In this document: in pieces, positions 19,340 to 20,538 of the stretch
Numbering within the stretch: position 1 is the stretch's first letter
How the letters are laid out: every line of letters begins with the position of its first letter
Assembly (NCBI GenBank): GCA_002389905.1
Contig: DGRE01000061.1
Coordinates: 1-20,538 of the forward strand
Length of the DNA stretch: 20,538 nucleotides
Origin: Hungatella sp. UBA4396
GTDB lineage: Bacteria; Bacillota; Clostridia; Lachnospirales; Lachnospiraceae
Direction: 5' to 3'
Notes under the pieces: generated by a model
What the model saw: the letters and a program-made list of their open reading frames with translations, nothing else
Databases searched by the model: none
What the model was told of the DNA's origin: nothing
Position numbers and translations under genes: made by a program

Positions 19340-20538
19340 TTAATTCTCTTCTTTTTTCTTTCCGGTAATCATGGCATATGCTGCTAGTAAAACTCCGGAT
19401 ATAATTGCCGCAAGATTTGGCATCATATTTCTATCACCAGTCTTTGGAAGTCCTGCCAGCGGGATTTGATTATCATCAATTATAATGAGCTCATCCGCTG
19501 GATTTCCTCCTGGTAAGTTAGCTAATGGTATCTGATCTGGATTTATTGTAACTGTTCCAGGACCGCCTGGTACCAACGGTCTGTTTGGATTTGGTGTGGA
19601 ACCACCGCCTCCTCCACCGCCACCGCTAGAATTGTTACCGCCTCCGGCTGATGTAACAGTCAAGTTACCTGAAACGTAGCTAATGTTATAATTATCAGTC
19701 ACATCTCTTTCTTCTTCCTTTATTACAACTCCACTTGCTATATTCTGACTTGTTCCTATAGCAGTCTGGCTTCCATTTACCTTTACTGTCCATGTCTGCC
19801 CATCAACAATGTTTCCTAAAGTAACTGTCGCAGAGTTATTTATTAATGGTGTAGCATCGTAAGTTTTGCTTGCAGAACCGGCTGTAACTGTAATATTACG
19901 TTTATTGATGATTACTGTTCCTTCTCCCACTACAGTTTCATAGTTAGGATTAGTTGCCTTTACATACACTTTATAGGTTCCTGCGTCTGCAAATACTGGT
20001 ACTAATGGGCCAAATTCCTTTCCATCTGTTGAATACAGAATAGTTGATCCTTCTCTCAACGCAGAAGCTTCTTTCAAGCCATGTTCAGCTCCATCATAAG
20101 TCACTGTCTGACCTATCACATTCACCGCATTGTCTGTAGCTGCAATAACTGAAATTGTACCATCATTTGTTTGAATGTCATAATTCTGGCTCACATTTAT
20201 TTCAGCAGCGTAAATTTTTACATCTTCCATCAGAACATCATTACTTCCCGCTTCTGTTCTCTTGGCGTCGACTAAGGAGACAATTTCTTCATGACCTTCA
20301 AGCAATCCGGTATCAGTACCCAAGTCGTCTATAATATAGTCAACTTCATGCTCATCACCTGTATAGGAAAAGATCTGACTATTTACCCGGAAAGAAACTG
20401 GCCGCTTGTTTATTACTACTGTGCCTATTACCGCTTCTGTATCAGCGTAATTAGGATTAGTTGCCTTTACATGTACAGTATAGGTTCCTGCATCTGTAAA
20501 CTTTGGTTCAGTCTCGCTGTAGTTTGTTCCATCTATTG
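19340..20538 (-). CDS. LPKTG cell-wall-anchored repeat protein (C-terminal part, 5' end outside window)
   Basis: The frame is open from the stop at 19340 to the end of the window, so at least 399 C-terminal residues are present and the start is missing. Two MBG/YDG-like beta-sandwich modules are recognisable by DAGTYTVHVKATNPNY and DAGTYKVYVKATNPNY, each ended by a VINKR motif, with TYDGAEH and KTYDATPL typical of such domains. A Gly/Ser/Pro-rich wall-spanning linker follows (GGGGGGGGSTPNPNRP). The end is a sortase signal: LPKTG, a hydrophobic helix (LAAIISGVLLAAYAMI) and the tail TGKKKEEN. It is a surface protein, probably an adhesin or large repetitive structural protein. Confidence 0.85.
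   Translation of the reverse strand, partial: IDGTNYSETEPKFTDAGTYTVHVKATNPNYADTEAVIGTVVINKRPVSFRVNSQIFSYTGDEHEVDYIIDDLGTDTGLLEGHEEIVSLVDAKRTEAGSNDVLMEDVKIYAAEINVSQNYDIQTNDGTISVIAATDNAVNVIGQTVTYDGAEHGLKEASALREGSTILYSTDGKEFGPLVPVFADAGTYKVYVKATNPNYETVVGEGTVIINKRNITVTAGSASKTYDATPLINNSATVTLGNIVDGQTWTVKVNGSQTAIGTSQNIASGVVIKEEERDVTDNYNISYVSGNLTVTSAGGGNNSSGGGGGGGGSTPNPNRPLVPGGPGTVTINPDQIPLANLPGGNPADELIIIDDNQIPLAGLPKTGDRNMMPNLAAIISGVLLAAYAMITGKKKEEN
19944..19993 (-). repeat. repeat copy 1 in the surface protein gene
   Basis: This 50-base stretch matches 20451-20500 at 44 of 50 positions, a direct repeat 507 bases (169 codons) apart. It encodes the DAGTY...VKATNPN part of the module. Identity at this level suggests fairly recent module duplication or gene conversion. 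Confidence 0.8.
20451..20500 (-). repeat. repeat copy 2 in the surface protein gene
   Basis: Second copy of the 50-base repeat at 19944-19993. More copies probably lie beyond the window edge. Confidence 0.8.

Noticed and set aside
19944..20500. A CRISPR array
   Set aside because: Only two repeat copies 507 bases apart are present, and they lie in frame within the surface protein modules.

Overview
The window looks like chromosome from a Gram-positive anaerobe of the Clostridia, most likely Lachnospiraceae. This is inferred from strong AGGAGG-type ribosome binding sites, the gene families (DUF438/hemerythrin, Nim flavoprotein, ODP-HD-GYP pair, BTAD regulator with a GGDEF-like tail, LPKTG surface protein) and moderate GC. 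No tRNA, rRNA, CRISPR array or transposase was found.

Layout. 1-2.1 kb: a MetE-like methyltransferase (+) converges on an EamA transporter (-). 2.1-4.7 kb (-): a metal-responsive module with a CsoR-type repressor (4330-4605), a P1B-type ATPase (2327-4210) and a coupled 57-aa membrane protein (2157-2330). Three near-identical operators (ATACC-ATAGGGG-TAT type) lie in the two promoters. 4.7-5.4 kb: a compact type I toxin-antitoxin locus, too short for normal gene calling. It has a 38-aa holin-like toxin on the minus strand and an antisense RNA of about 100 nt on the plus strand with its own consensus promoter. A LexA-like box sits inside the toxin promoter. The locus abuts the 3' remnant of a PTS mannose-family IID gene, so it lies at a rearrangement scar.

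5.4-10.4 kb (-): an HD-GYP protein overlapping a di-iron ODP/MBL-fold protein (ATGA overlap), preceded by a Nim-type flavoprotein and a large PEP-synthase-like protein that lacks the catalytic phosphohistidine domain and has a terminator-like hairpin in its leader. 10.5-12.4 kb (+): a PiT phosphate transporter and its DUF47/PhoU-like partner, then yaaA (12.4-13.1 kb). 13.2 kb: a 95-bp palindromic element. 13.3-14.8 kb (-): a DUF438-hemerythrin-PAS-DUF1858 protein.

15.1-15.7 kb (+): a DUF4160 gene broken by a small frameshifting deletion, followed by an intact DUF2442 gene. 15.7-19.1 kb (-): catalase, a DUF454 membrane protein, and a BTAD/winged-helix regulator with a degenerate GGDEF-like C-terminus. 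19.3 kb to the end (-): the C-terminal part of an LPKTG cell-wall-anchored repeat protein that runs off the window.

A common thread is oxygen and redox handling: Nim flavoprotein, ODP di-iron protein wired to an HD-GYP output, hemerythrin-like DUF438 protein, YaaA and catalase. The most notable local system is the probably SOS-linked type I toxin-antitoxin locus; the ODP/HD-GYP operon is second.
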